Source of the DNA: Thermoleophilia bacterium
GTDB lineage: Bacteria; Actinomycetota; Thermoleophilia; Gaiellales; JAICJC01
NCBI GenBank assembly: GCA_025928435.1
Contig: JAICJM010000009.1
Span: 1-43,289, forward strand
Length of the DNA: 43,289 nt
Reading direction: 5' to 3'
Positions 14,005 to 22,228 of the stretch are shown here, one piece after another; the first letter of the stretch is position 1; each line of letters begins with the position of its first letter. The notes under the pieces are model-generated. The model saw only the letters and a program-made list of their open reading frames with translations, did not search any database and was not told where the DNA came from. A program made the position numbers and the translations under genes.

Positions 14005-14403
14005 ATGGCTGCAGATGTTCAACCGCCTCCCGGCGCGCTCGAGCAGCAGGAGGGCCCGGGCGGGCAGCATGGGCGCCGCAAGCGCCAGCTCGGCGGGCTC
14101 GCCGCCGGGTTCGTGATCGGCTGGCTGATCGGCTTCCTCGTCGAGTACGCCATCGGCTCGAAGCTCGTCACCGGCAGCGCCTCCGACCCGTTCTCGATCG
14201 CCTTCGGACTGCCGGCGGCGCTCGGGATCATGTTCGCGCTCTTCGGCCTGATGCTGGGGACGACGCGCGAGGTCAACGTCATGGACGCGCCGGTGCGCGA
14301 CCCACGCTACCAGCGGCTGGGCAAGGCGGCGACGAGCGAGCGCGGGCAGCTGCAGGGCTCGAGCGTCAAGCCGCGCACGCCGGACGACGTCGCCGACCGC
14401 TGA
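14005..14403 (+). CDS. Hypothetical two-helix membrane protein
   Basis: The 132-residue protein starts MAADVQPPPGALEQQEGPGG. A Gly/basic-rich head leads to two probable membrane helices, about residues 33-50 (LAAGFVIGWLIGFLVEYAIG) and 70-90 (AFGLPAALGIMFALFGLMLG). A polar tail with TTREVNVMDAPVRDPRYQRL follows. ATG 14005 is preferred over an in-frame ATG at 13924, because the earlier one would translate the GGGGTCTGACCCC repeat. I do not recognise the family. The ribosome site is weak. Confidence 0.65.
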   Translation: MAADVQPPPGALEQQEGPGGQHGRRKRQLGGLAAGFVIGWLIGFLVEYAIGSKLVTGSASDPFSIAFGLPAALGIMFALFGLMLGTTREVNVMDAPVRDPRYQRLGKAATSERGQLQGSSVKPRTPDDVADR

Positions 14404-14410
14404 GCGGCGG

Positions 14411-14590
14411 CTATGTCGTGGCCGGCGCGCCGTAGCCGATGATCGGCGAGCTCGAGACCTGGACGCGGGGCTTTGGTGTGTGCGACCGACGCGGCGGCCC
14501 GCCAGGACGTGAGGACGCCACGAGGCCAACGACGGCGGGTATCCCGATGAGGGCCGTGACGACGAGCGCGGTTCCGAGCCACGTGGGCAT
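14411..14590 (-). CDS. Possible small membrane protein (59 aa), hypothetical
   Basis: On the minus strand an ATG at 14588-14590 gives a 59-residue protein. It has one hydrophobic segment (MPTWLGTALVVTALIGIPAV then VGLVASSRPGGPPRRS) and a Pro/Ser-rich tail. No clear ribosome site is seen, and an in-frame extension to 14638 is possible. Hydrophobicity and lack of a competing plus-strand gene are the only support. The rest of the 14404-14697 gap holds the operator and start region of the MerR-DUF433 gene. Confidence 0.35.
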   Translation of the reverse strand: MPTWLGTALVVTALIGIPAVVGLVASSRPGGPPRRSHTPKPRVQVSSSPIIGYGAPATT

Positions 14591-14659
14591 CCGCCGACTG
14601 TACGTGGTCGGGGCGGTGCGCGTGATACCGAGTCGCAACCAAAGGAGTCGAGCCCTATC

Positions 14660-14688
14660 GTATGGAAAACCAAATGTGTTTTCCGTAC
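14660..14688 (+). promoter_or_regulatory. Inverted-repeat operator of the MerR-DUF433 gene
   Basis: GTATGGAAAAC (14660-14670) and GTTTTCCGTAC (14678-14688) form an 11-bp inverted repeat (10/11) around a 7-nt spacer. This AT-rich island stands out from the GC-rich surroundings. It ends 10 nt before the ATG at 14698. Antitoxin-type and MerR-type regulators usually bind such sites in their own promoters, so autoregulation is likely (inference). Confidence 0.6.
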
Positions 14689-14697
14689 CATTAAGGG

Positions 14698-15357
14698 ATG
14701 GAGGTGGGCTTGAATACCGACGAGGCGCGCGCGGTGAGGGTGTTCACGGGCAAGAAGGTCATGCGGCTCACCGGCTTGTCGCCGCGACAACTGCAGTACT
14801 GGGACGAGCAGGGGTTTCTATCGCCGAGCATTAAGCGCAGGTCTGGACGCGGACACAGGCGGCTCTACAGTTTTCGAGACCTAGTGGCTCTCCGAGTGGC
14901 TGCGGATCTTCGGACAAACGGCGTGCCGCTCCAGCAGATCCGGAAGGTTGCCGCTCACTTGGAGACGCTCGACTACCAGAACCCCCTAGCTGAAGTGCGA
15001 TTCTGGTCAGTCGCCGGAGTCTTGTTCTTCGAGGAATCAGAAACAGTGCGGTGGTCTCGCCGACCCGATCAGACTGTGGCCCTGTATCCGGTTCCGGTGG
15101 GTGCGATCGTGGCCGAACTGGACGCGCGGATCGGGGACATGGACAAGCGAGAGGTCGGACGGATCGAGCGACGTCGAGGGAAGCTCGGTTCGAAACCTGT
15201 GATCGCCGGTACTCGAATCCCGACCGCGTCCATCTGGCGGCTGGCGCAGGATGGCGCGGATGAGGACGGAATCCGCGAGCTCTATCCAGATCTGACCTCC
15301 GAGGACATTCAGGCTGCCCTCGCTGAGGAGCAGCGATCGCGACCCCAGGCCCTTTAG
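14698..15357 (+). CDS. MerR-type HTH plus DUF433 protein, probable antitoxin/autoregulator
   Basis: The protein is 219 residues from ATG 14698. Residues about 16-90 form a MerR-like winged helix (MRLTGLSPRQLQYWDEQGFL, RGHRRLYSFRDLVALRVAAD). Residues about 160-212 form a DUF433 domain (GKLGSKPVIAGTRIPTASIW, LYPDLTSEDIQAALAEE). DUF433 proteins are antitoxin-like partners of DUF5615 PIN-fold proteins, and such a gene follows. The start may be TTG 14710 rather than ATG 14698, because GGAGG at 14700-14704 lies 5 nt before it while the ATG has no spaced ribosome site. The segment is visibly lower in GC than its neighbours, suggesting transfer. Confidence 0.8.
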   Translation: MEVGLNTDEARAVRVFTGKKVMRLTGLSPRQLQYWDEQGFLSPSIKRRSGRGHRRLYSFRDLVALRVAADLRTNGVPLQQIRKVAAHLETLDYQNPLAEVRFWSVAGVLFFEESETVRWSRRPDQTVALYPVPVGAIVAELDARIGDMDKREVGRIERRRGKLGSKPVIAGTRIPTASIWRLAQDGADEDGIRELYPDLTSEDIQAALAEEQRSRPQAL

Positions 15358-15392
15358 CGCCAAGAGACCTCGGGTTCTTCATCGATCAGAAC

Positions 15393-15704
15393 ATGGTCGA
15401 ACCCGTCGCGCGCCTGCTGATCGGCCGAGGCCATCCGGTCATCCGCGCCCGGGACGTCGGCCTCGACGATGACGACGACATAGTCATCGCCGACTTCGCT
15501 CTCGAGGGAGGCGATCTCGTGGTCGTCACGTTCGACCACGACTTCCGCCGAGCGGTCGTCCGCAGAGGATGCCGGTGCCTTCATATTCGAGGCCGTGAGG
15601 CAACGGCGCGACAACGACTCGCGGCTGCGTATAGGGAGGCGTTCGCCCGCTTCTCCGCCGGCGAGCGAGACGTCCGACTGCTGGCCAACGGGGATCTCGG
15701 ATAG
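15393..15704 (+). CDS. DUF5615 PIN-like toxin candidate, conserved N-terminus outside the called start
   Basis: From ATG 15393 the protein has 103 residues: MVEPVARLLIGRGHPVIRAR, then DVGLDDDDDIVIADFALEGG and VVVTFDHDFRR. This matches DUF5615 proteins (VapC-like PIN fold), where an early Asp in a 'DEN' motif and the later Asp pair are active-site residues. The frame continues upstream to 15327 and encodes LGFFIDQN just before the ATG, so the expected first strand and its Asp lie upstream of the only ATG/GTG/TTG. Either a rare start (e.g. near 15369) coupled to the antitoxin stop is used, or the toxin is truncated. It lies 36 nt after the antitoxin and is probably cotranscribed. Confidence 0.65.
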   Translation: MVEPVARLLIGRGHPVIRARDVGLDDDDDIVIADFALEGGDLVVVTFDHDFRRAVVRRGCRCLHIRGREATARQRLAAAYREAFARFSAGERDVRLLANGDLG

Positions 15705-15848
15705 TCCGGGGGACAGTGCATCTGGTGGAGTGCGCGGACGCTCAGAGCTGCTGAATGCTGTGTCTGGGATTCGGTTGCTCGGTATCGGCTCAGTAACGGC
15801 GCCTCCCCCGGGGTGACAGCGGCCGGTGCCCGGGCGATGATTGGTCCC

Positions 15849-16514
15849 ATGAACCGGGTGCTGCTCATCGAGGACGACCCCACGATCCGCGAGATGACGC
15901 GGATGGCGCTCGAGCGCGACGGCTTCGCCGTCGAGACCGCGAGCGACGGCCAGGCCGGGATCGACGCGTTCGACCGCGGCACGCCCGACGTCGTGCTGCT
16001 CGACGTGATGCTCCCGGGCATGGACGGCGTCACCGTCTGCCGCCGCATCCGCGCCCGCAGCGTCGTGCCGATCGTGATGCTGTCGGCCCGCACCGACCCC
16101 ATCGACGTCGTCCTCGGCCTCGAGGCGGGCGCCGACGACTACGTCACCAAGCCGTTCGAGCCGCCGATCCTGGCCGCCCGCCTGCGCGCCGTCCTGCGGC
16201 GTGCGAGCCGGCTCGCCGAGGGCGACCGGCTGCGCTTCGGCGACCTCGAGATCGACCCACGGGGCATGGTGGTGACGCGTGACGGACTCGTGCTCTCGCT
16301 GACGCCGACCGAGTACCGGCTCCTGCTCGAGCTGGCCGAGAACGTCGGCATCGTGCTGACGCGCGAGCAGCTGCTCGAGAACGTCTGGGGCTACGTGTGG
16401 TCGGGCGACACCCGGCTCGTGGACATGCACGTCCGCCGGCTGCGGGGCAAGATCGGCGCCGACGCGATCGAGACGGTGCGCGGAGCGGGGTACAAGCTGG
16501 TGCGACCGGGATGA
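15849..16514 (+). CDS. OmpR-family response regulator
   Basis: The 221-residue protein starts MNRVLLIEDDPTIREMTRMA. The receiver domain (1-118) has the acidic pair Asp9/Asp10, phospho-acceptor Asp52 (VVLLDVMLPGMDG) and Lys101 (YVTKPFEP). A winged-helix DNA-binding domain (about 130-220) has LTPTEYRLLLELAENVGIVL and DTRLVDMHVRRLRGKIG. It resembles actinobacterial CseB/AfsQ1-type regulators. I chose ATG 15849; in-frame starts at 15813 (GTG) and 15837 (ATG) would add residues not expected in the family. It overlaps the kinase gene by ATGA, so both are cotranscribed. Confidence 0.93.
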   Translation: MNRVLLIEDDPTIREMTRMALERDGFAVETASDGQAGIDAFDRGTPDVVLLDVMLPGMDGVTVCRRIRARSVVPIVMLSARTDPIDVVLGLEAGADDYVTKPFEPPILAARLRAVLRRASRLAEGDRLRFGDLEIDPRGMVVTRDGLVLSLTPTEYRLLLELAENVGIVLTREQLLENVWGYVWSGDTRLVDMHVRRLRGKIGADAIETVRGAGYKLVRPG

Positions 16515-17737
16515 GCCTGCGCCTGCGGCTGGCGCTGTCGTTCGCGTTCCTGGCGGGGCTTGTGGCGGCCGCGATCGGCCTCGTGGTGTACGAGCTCACC
16601 CAGCAGGACCTGCTCGACCGAGCCCGGGCGAAGGCGGTCTCGTCCGCCCGCGACGCGGCCCGGTTCTACGACCAGTTCGACGTGCTCTCCCCCGGTTCGC
16701 TGGTGGGCCGCGGCCACGGCGTGCCCGCGGCGCTGCGCCAGGCTGTCGCCGACCGGCACATGGCCACGTTCAAGGGGCCGGTGCACGGGCGGCCGTACAT
16801 CTGGGCCGGCGTCCCCTCGGCGCGCGCCCCCGGCGGCGTCTACGTGCGGGTCTCGTTCACCGCCGATCAGGCCACGATCGCAGACCTGCGCCGGACCCTG
16901 ATCGAGGTCGGCCTGGCGGGGGCCGGCGGCGGGGCGCTCCTCGGCGCGGCGCTGGCATGGCGGCTCTCGCGCCGGCTGCGGGTGGCGGCGGCCGCGGCGG
17001 AACGGGTGACGGCTGGATCGCTCTCGGCCCGGGTGAACGCGCGCGGCTCCGACGAGGTGGCGGCGCTCGGCGCCGCGATGGACCGGATGGCGGACTCGCT
17101 CCAGGAGCGGATCGAGCACGAGCAGCGCTTCGTCGCAAACGTCGCCCACGACCTGCGGACGCCGGTGACGGGGCTCGTCGCGGCCGCGAGCCTGCTCGAG
17201 CCCGACCAGGTCGGGGCCGTGGTGCGCGAGCGCGTCTCGCGGCTGCACACCCTGGTCGAGGACCTGCTCGAGATCTCCCGGCTCGAGAACGGGGCCGTCA
17301 CCGCCGACCTGCGCTGGGTCGAGCTCGACGCCTTCGTCCGGAGCCTGGTCGCCCGCCGCCCCGACGTCGCCGTCGAGGCCCCGGATCCGGTGCGGGCCTT
17401 CACCGACCCCCGCCGGCTCGAGCGGATCATCGACAACCTGCTCGACAACAGCGCCCGCCACGGCGCCCCGCCGGTCACCGTCGCGGTGCGCGGCCGGGCG
17501 ATCGTGGTCTCGGACTCCGGGCCGGGCTTCGCGTCCGACATGCTCGCGCGGGCGACGGAGCGGTTCGCGACCGGCGACACGGCCCGCGGCCACGGCATCG
17601 GGCTCGGGCTCGCGATCGCCGCCGCCCAGGCGCGCGTGCTGGGCGGCTCGCTGCGGGTCGCGAACCGCCCCGGCGGCGGCGCCCAGGTGACGGTGGAGCT
17701 GAGCGACCGCGCCCCGACCGCGGAGCCGCCGCGGTGA
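16511..17737 (+). CDS. Sensor histidine kinase
   Basis: The 408-residue protein has a first membrane helix at about 8-28 and an extracytoplasmic sensor region at about 29-128. The second helix spans about 130-150, with HAMP at about 151-200. The phospho-acceptor is His213 in VANVAHDLRTPVTGL. The ATPase domain has the N box (IIDNLLDNSARHG), G1 (DSGPGF) and G2 (GHGIGLGLAI). It should phosphorylate the adjacent response regulator. Start ATG 16511 overlaps the regulator stop; the end overlaps the GTG of the lipoprotein gene. The signal is unknown; the coupled lipoprotein may modulate sensing. Confidence 0.93.
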   Translation: MSLRLRLALSFAFLAGLVAAAIGLVVYELTQQDLLDRARAKAVSSARDAARFYDQFDVLSPGSLVGRGHGVPAALRQAVADRHMATFKGPVHGRPYIWAGVPSARAPGGVYVRVSFTADQATIADLRRTLIEVGLAGAGGGALLGAALAWRLSRRLRVAAAAAERVTAGSLSARVNARGSDEVAALGAAMDRMADSLQERIEHEQRFVANVAHDLRTPVTGLVAAASLLEPDQVGAVVRERVSRLHTLVEDLLEISRLENGAVTADLRWVELDAFVRSLVARRPDVAVEAPDPVRAFTDPRRLERIIDNLLDNSARHGAPPVTVAVRGRAIVVSDSGPGFASDMLARATERFATGDTARGHGIGLGLAIAAAQARVLGGSLRVANRPGGGAQVTVELSDRAPTAEPPR

Positions 17738-18768
17738 GGCGGTGGGTCGCGCTCGCCGCCGCGGCGGCGGCATGCACGGCGTGCGGCTCGGGCGCCGGCC
17801 TGCACATCGAGGACGGAGGCCGGACCGTGAACCCGGGCCGGGTCGCGCCCGACACCACCCAGTCGCAGGCCCACCGGCCGCCGCCCGCCGAGCCCGGCGT
17901 GCACCTGGGCGGCCCGGCGGCGCTGTCCTACGACGCGGGCATCCTGTGGTGCGCCGTCTACGCCGGCCCCGGCCTGGTCGGCTCGCTGGTGAAGGTCGAC
18001 ACTGCCACCGGCCGCCGGACGGGCAGCCCCGTTCCGCTGCCGCCGTCGGGACGGCCGTACCTGCTCGCCGTCGGCCCCGACGGCGTGTGGCTCGCGGCCG
18101 GGAGGCGCCTGTGGCGGATCGACCCGGACACGGCCGAGGCGGCGATCGCGCCGGCGTTGCCCGGGGTGGCGACGACGCTCCAGGACTCCGGCGGGTCGGT
18201 GTGGACGACGGTGACCGTGGACGGGAGCGGCCGGCTCGTGCGGATCGATCCCGTCACCGCCGACATCGCCGCGCAGGCGCCCGTCGGGCCGGCGCCGAGC
18301 GCGCTCACCGTCGCCGCCGGGTCGGCGTGGGTGACCGACAGCGTCGACCAGTCGATCCTCCGGTTCTCGTTCGCCAGGGGCGCGGTGCGCCGCTCGGGGG
18401 AGGTGTCGCTGCCGCGCTCGCCGGTGCGCGCCCCCACCCAGATCACCGTCTACAACGGGTTCGTGTGGGTGTACGAGCGCGGGCGCGTGCTGCGAATGAA
18501 CCCCTCGAACGACCACGTCCTGGGGACGACGACGGTCGCCCCCGTCGCGGACGGGACGATCGCAGCGGGCAGCGGCGGCATCTGGATCATCACGCGCACC
18601 CGCGAGCGCAAGCGGGCGGCCGTGCGCCTGCTCGACGCGTCCACCGGCCTCGCCGCCGGCCCCCGGATCCCCGTCGGCGGCCGCCCCGCCGCCATCGTCA
18701 CTGACGGGCACGCAGCCTGGGTGTTCGACTCCGCCGCGAACCGGCTCGTGCGCGTGTCCCCGACGTAG
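17734..18768 (+). CDS. Putative lipoprotein with beta-propeller-like repeats, partner of the two-component system
   Basis: The 344-residue protein starts at GTG 17734, overlapping the kinase stop by GTGA. An N-terminal signal (MRRWVALAAAAAACTACGSG) has a Cys in a lipobox-like setting at about residue 17. The rest shows repeated W/V-rich blades: LSYDAGILWCAVYAGPG, AVGPDGVWLAAGRRLWRIDP, GSVWTTVTVDGSGRLVRIDP, GSAWVTDSVDQSILRFS, NGFVWVYERGRVLRMNPS and HAAWVFDSAANRLVRVS. About six repeats of this 'xVWVxxxxxxxLxRIDP' type suggest a propeller at the outer face of the membrane. Streptomyces cseABC also couples a lipoprotein to a two-component pair; the analogy is inference. Confidence 0.75.
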   Translation: MRRWVALAAAAAACTACGSGAGLHIEDGGRTVNPGRVAPDTTQSQAHRPPPAEPGVHLGGPAALSYDAGILWCAVYAGPGLVGSLVKVDTATGRRTGSPVPLPPSGRPYLLAVGPDGVWLAAGRRLWRIDPDTAEAAIAPALPGVATTLQDSGGSVWTTVTVDGSGRLVRIDPVTADIAAQAPVGPAPSALTVAAGSAWVTDSVDQSILRFSFARGAVRRSGEVSLPRSPVRAPTQITVYNGFVWVYERGRVLRMNPSNDHVLGTTTVAPVADGTIAAGSGGIWIITRTRERKRAAVRLLDASTGLAAGPRIPVGGRPAAIVTDGHAAWVFDSAANRLVRVSPT

Positions 18769-18784
18769 GCGTACGATCTCGCCC

Positions 18785-20602
18785 ATGGTCACTGAGGGTG
18801 CCGCCGCGTTCCTGCGTCGGTATGCGCCGTTCGACGGCGTCCCCGAGGCGGAGCTTGCCCAGGCCGAGGATGCGATCGGCGAGCGCGCGTACGCGCCCGG
18901 CGAGCTCGTCCTGGTCGAGGACGGGACGCCCGCCCGCCACCTCTACGTCGTCCGGTCGGGCTCCGTCGAGCTCGTGCACGAGGAGGAGGTGATCGACGTC
19001 CTCGAGCCGGGCGAGGCGTTCGGGCACCCGTCCCTGCTCTCCGGCATGGCGCCGGCGTTCGACGTGCGCGCCCGCGAGCAGACGGTATGCCTGCTGATCG
19101 ACGAGGGCGTCGCCCGGCGCCTGCTCGGCAGCCCAACCGGCGTGGAGTTCGTCGCCAGCTCCCTGCGCGAGCGGCTCGTGCGCACTGGCCACGTCGCCCA
19201 CGCCCAGGCGGAGCAGCGCACCGCCCACCTGGGCGCGCTCGTGCACCGGCCGGCGGTCGAGTGCACGGCCACCGCGGAGGCGGGCGAGGCGGCGCGGCTG
19301 ATGGCCGAGGCGGACGTGTCGTGCGTGCTCGTGCGCCTCGACGACGGCCGCTTCGGGATCGTCACCGACTCCGACCTCCGGGCCAAGCTGCTCGCCCGCG
19401 GGCGCCCGCCCTCGACCCCGGTGGCGGATCTGATGACCGCGCCCGCCCTCACCTTCCCGCCCGAGCGGATGGCGGTGGACGCCATGCTCGACATGCTCGA
19501 CCTCGGGATCCACCATGCGCCCGTCGTCGCCGCCGACGGGACGCCCGTCGGGGTCGTCACCGCGACCGACCTGATGTACCTCGAGGGCCGCACGCCCTTC
19601 GCTCTGCGCCGCTCGATCGCCCACGCGGCGAGCGTCGACGAGGTGGTCGCGGCCGCCTCCCACCTGCCGCAGATGATCGTGGCGCTCATCCGCGCCGGCG
19701 TCGCCGCCACCGACCTCGGCCGCGTGCTCGCCCTCCAGAGCGACACCGCGACCGTGCGCCTGCTCGACATCGCCTTCGCGCGGCGCGGCGCCGCCCCGTC
19801 GGCGTGGGCGTGGATGGCGCTCGGATCGACGGCCCGCCGCGAGGCCACCCTGGCCTCCGACCAGGACAACGCGCTCGCCTACGCCGACGAGGAGGGCGAC
19901 CAGCACTTCGCCGCCGTCGCCGCCGACGTGAACGAGGGCCTGGCCCGGTGCGGGTTCGGCGCGGACAACGCCGAGGTGCTGGCCCGCAACCGGCAGTGGC
20001 GCATGTCGGAGGCGGACTGGCGGCGCGTGTTTCGCGACTGCCTCGAGCAGCCGGACCGGTCCCATCTCGTCCGCGCGGCGGTCGCCTTCGACTTCCGGCA
20101 CGTCTGCGGCGGCCTCCAGATCGTGCGGCCGCTGGTCGAGATCGAGCGCCAGGCGCCCGCGCACCAGGACTTCCTGCGCCGGCTCGCCCGCACGGCGACC
20201 GACTGGGAGCCGCCGCTCGGGTTCCGGGGCAAGCTCCAGCTCGGGGACGACGGCCGCATCGACCTGAAGCGCGGCGGCGCCGTCCCGATCGCCAACCTGG
20301 CGCGCTTCCACGCGCTGCGCTCCGGCATCACCGTGTCCGGCACCGTCGACCGGCTGCGGGGGGCGGCGCAGGCCGGCGCGATCGAGCCCGACCGCGCTGC
20401 GGCGCTCCAGGAGGGGTTCGAGCTCGTCACCCGCCTGCGGCTCGAGCACCAGGCGTCCGAGGTCGAGTCCGGCCTCGAGCCGACGAACAGGTTGGCGCCG
20501 TCCGACCTGGCGCCGCTCGCCCGCGGCCAGCTGCGCAGTGCGCTCCGGGAAGTGGCGGACGCGCAGCGTGCTCTCGCCCGGTTCGTGCCGCTCGGCATGT
20601 AG
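18785..20602 (+). CDS. cNMP-binding / CBS-pair / DUF294 nucleotidyltransferase-like protein
   Basis: The 605-residue protein has a cyclic-nucleotide-binding-like domain (about 10-115: YAPGELVLVEDGTPARHLYV, LEPGEAFGHPSLLS). Two CBS motifs follow (about 155-275: DVSCVLVRLDDGRFGIVTDS, HHAPVVAADGTPVGVVTATD). Then comes a DUF294 GlnD-like nucleotidyltransferase core (about 310-450: MALGSTARREATLASDQDNA) and the DUF294_C substrate-binding domain (about 470-605). The GSxxRxExxxxSDQDNA motif carries the predicted metal-binding Asp residues. The family is thought to regulate partner proteins by nucleotidyl transfer. A permease gene follows 86 nt downstream and may be the target (inference). A TACGAT -10-like box 7 nt before the ATG suggests a leaderless transcript. 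Confidence 0.88.
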   Translation: MVTEGAAAFLRRYAPFDGVPEAELAQAEDAIGERAYAPGELVLVEDGTPARHLYVVRSGSVELVHEEEVIDVLEPGEAFGHPSLLSGMAPAFDVRAREQTVCLLIDEGVARRLLGSPTGVEFVASSLRERLVRTGHVAHAQAEQRTAHLGALVHRPAVECTATAEAGEAARLMAEADVSCVLVRLDDGRFGIVTDSDLRAKLLARGRPPSTPVADLMTAPALTFPPERMAVDAMLDMLDLGIHHAPVVAADGTPVGVVTATDLMYLEGRTPFALRRSIAHAASVDEVVAAASHLPQMIVALIRAGVAATDLGRVLALQSDTATVRLLDIAFARRGAAPSAWAWMALGSTARREATLASDQDNALAYADEEGDQHFAAVAADVNEGLARCGFGADNAEVLARNRQWRMSEADWRRVFRDCLEQPDRSHLVRAAVAFDFRHVCGGLQIVRPLVEIERQAPAHQDFLRRLARTATDWEPPLGFRGKLQLGDDGRIDLKRGGAVPIANLARFHALRSGITVSGTVDRLRGAAQAGAIEPDRAAALQEGFELVTRLRLEHQASEVESGLEPTNRLAPSDLAPLARGQLRSALREVADAQRALARFVPLGM

Positions 20603-20603
20603 C

Positions 20604-20630
20604 AAGGGCCACTTTTCGCGGCGGCCCTTT
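20604..20630 (+). terminator. Possible terminator after the DUF294 gene
   Basis: AAGGGCC (20604-20610) pairs with GGCCCTT (20623-20629) over a 12-nt loop and ends in TTT. It is weak, and partial read-through into the permease is possible. Confidence 0.4.
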
Positions 20631-20687
20631 ACTCCGACCGAGTGACATGCTTCACTAGGCGCGGATATTCGTTCCGAAGGAGGTCTC

Positions 20688-22214
20688 ATGGCGGTCGATA
20701 GCGGCGCTCCTGACTATGAGGGCGGTGGCCTGAGTCGGGAGACGAACTGGTGGGGGGCGTTCGTGATCGGCCTCGCGGGGACGATCCTCGTGACGGGAAT
20801 CGCCCCGGTGATGGTGACGTCGCTCGGCGCGGCGGCGATTCCCGTGATGGTCCTGATCACGATCACCGGGTACATCCTGTGCCTGCTGCTGGCCGAGCTC
20901 TCGGCGATGATGCCGGAGCGGACCGGCGGCTCCCCCACGTATGCGTACGTGGCCTACAAGGACAAATGGCCGCGGTTCGCCAAGCACGTGAACGGCTTCA
21001 CCTCGTGGGCGTACTGGCTGGGCTGGTTCCCGGTCGCCCCGCTGAACATGATCCTCGCGTCCTTCTACATCAGCGAGAAGTTCAGCCTGTCGACGAACGG
21101 GTTCACGCCGATCCATACCCCGATCTCGTACTGGACCCTGATCATCTCGATCATCGGCATCCTGCTCGTGTTCATCCCGGCGTGGTACGGGATCCGGCTG
21201 GGGGCGATGTTCGCCACCGTGCTCGGCCTGCTGTCCATGATCCCGCTGACGCTGCTGGCGATCCTGCCGCTGTTCAAGCCGTCGTCGCGGGACTTCGGCA
21301 ACCTGTCCGGGTTCCATCAGGTCGACGGCTCGGGCTTCTTCACGAACGCCCTCGGCCACAACTGGCTCGTGATCTACGTCGCCTTCTCGTTCCTGCTCAC
21401 CTGGAACGTGATCGCGATGGAGGCGGCCGCCTGCTACATCGGCGAGTGCCGCGACCCGGAGCGCGACGCCAAGATCGCGATGAACCTGGAGGGCCTGTAC
21501 GGGCTCTTCATCTACACGATGATCCCGATCAGCTTCGTCATCGTGTTCGGCGCGGGGCTGGCCGACCCGACCCTGGCCGACCCGAGGACGATCTTCTCGA
21601 CCTTCGCCTCACACGTGTTCGGAACCGGCGCGAGCTGGCTCGACTGGCTGATCTCGATCATGCTGGTGGTGGCGTTGTCGCTCTCTGTGCTGAACGCGAT
21701 CATGGGATCGGCGCGGGCGCTGCACCAGATGTCGATCGACGGCGAGTTCCCGCGCATCTTCTCGAGCGTCAACAAGCACGGTGTGCCCGGCTTCTCGATG
21801 AGCTTCAACGTCGTGTGCTCGATCCTGCTCGTGTTCACCGGCGGCGCGGTCGAGATCTACTCGCTCTCGAACGTCGGCTACCTGGCGTCGTTCATCCCGG
21901 TGCTGGTCGGCTACTACCTGCTGCGCAAGTACCGGCCCGACATGCGCCGGCCCGTGCGGCTGCCGGAGTTCTTCAAGTACATCGCGCTCGCGATGGCCAT
22001 CGCCTACTTCATCATCTGGAGCTACGGCGGCCTTGTGTACACGTCGATCCCGAACGCGCTTCTGAACGGGAGCGACACGCGCATCTACTTCTTCATCGGC
22101 TGGGTGATCCTGCTGTCCTACCTGCCCCTGTACTGGTACCGGGTCAAGGTGGAGGATCCCAAGCACGCGAAGGACGCGCCGCCTGAGGCTCCGCAGATGG
22201 CCGCAGGCGACTGA
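20688..22214 (+). CDS. APC-superfamily amino acid permease
   Basis: The 508-residue polytopic protein has about 12 hydrophobic segments, beginning WWGAFVIGLAGTILVTGIAP. The first two helices carry the APC-type pattern (TSLGAAAIPVMVLITITGYI, LLLAELSAMMPERTGGSPTY). The later region MEAAACYIGECRDPERDAKI matches the conserved loop of amino acid/polyamine permeases. The ATG at 20688 has a strong GAAGGAGG site. The substrate is unknown. Placed after a nucleotidyltransferase-like regulator and before a UspA-like protein, it may be post-translationally controlled (inference). Confidence 0.9.
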   Translation: MAVDSGAPDYEGGGLSRETNWWGAFVIGLAGTILVTGIAPVMVTSLGAAAIPVMVLITITGYILCLLLAELSAMMPERTGGSPTYAYVAYKDKWPRFAKHVNGFTSWAYWLGWFPVAPLNMILASFYISEKFSLSTNGFTPIHTPISYWTLIISIIGILLVFIPAWYGIRLGAMFATVLGLLSMIPLTLLAILPLFKPSSRDFGNLSGFHQVDGSGFFTNALGHNWLVIYVAFSFLLTWNVIAMEAAACYIGECRDPERDAKIAMNLEGLYGLFIYTMIPISFVIVFGAGLADPTLADPRTIFSTFASHVFGTGASWLDWLISIMLVVALSLSVLNAIMGSARALHQMSIDGEFPRIFSSVNKHGVPGFSMSFNVVCSILLVFTGGAVEIYSLSNVGYLASFIPVLVGYYLLRKYRPDMRRPVRLPEFFKYIALAMAIAYFIIWSYGGLVYTSIPNALLNGSDTRIYFFIGWVILLSYLPLYWYRVKVEDPKHAKDAPPEAPQMAAGD

Positions 22215-22228
22215 TCGCAGGTTCTCGG

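Noticed and set aside
15705..15848. Possible tRNA or small RNA between the toxin gene and the response regulator
   Set aside because: No cloverleaf, T-loop sequence or CCA end, and no stable paired structure was seen.
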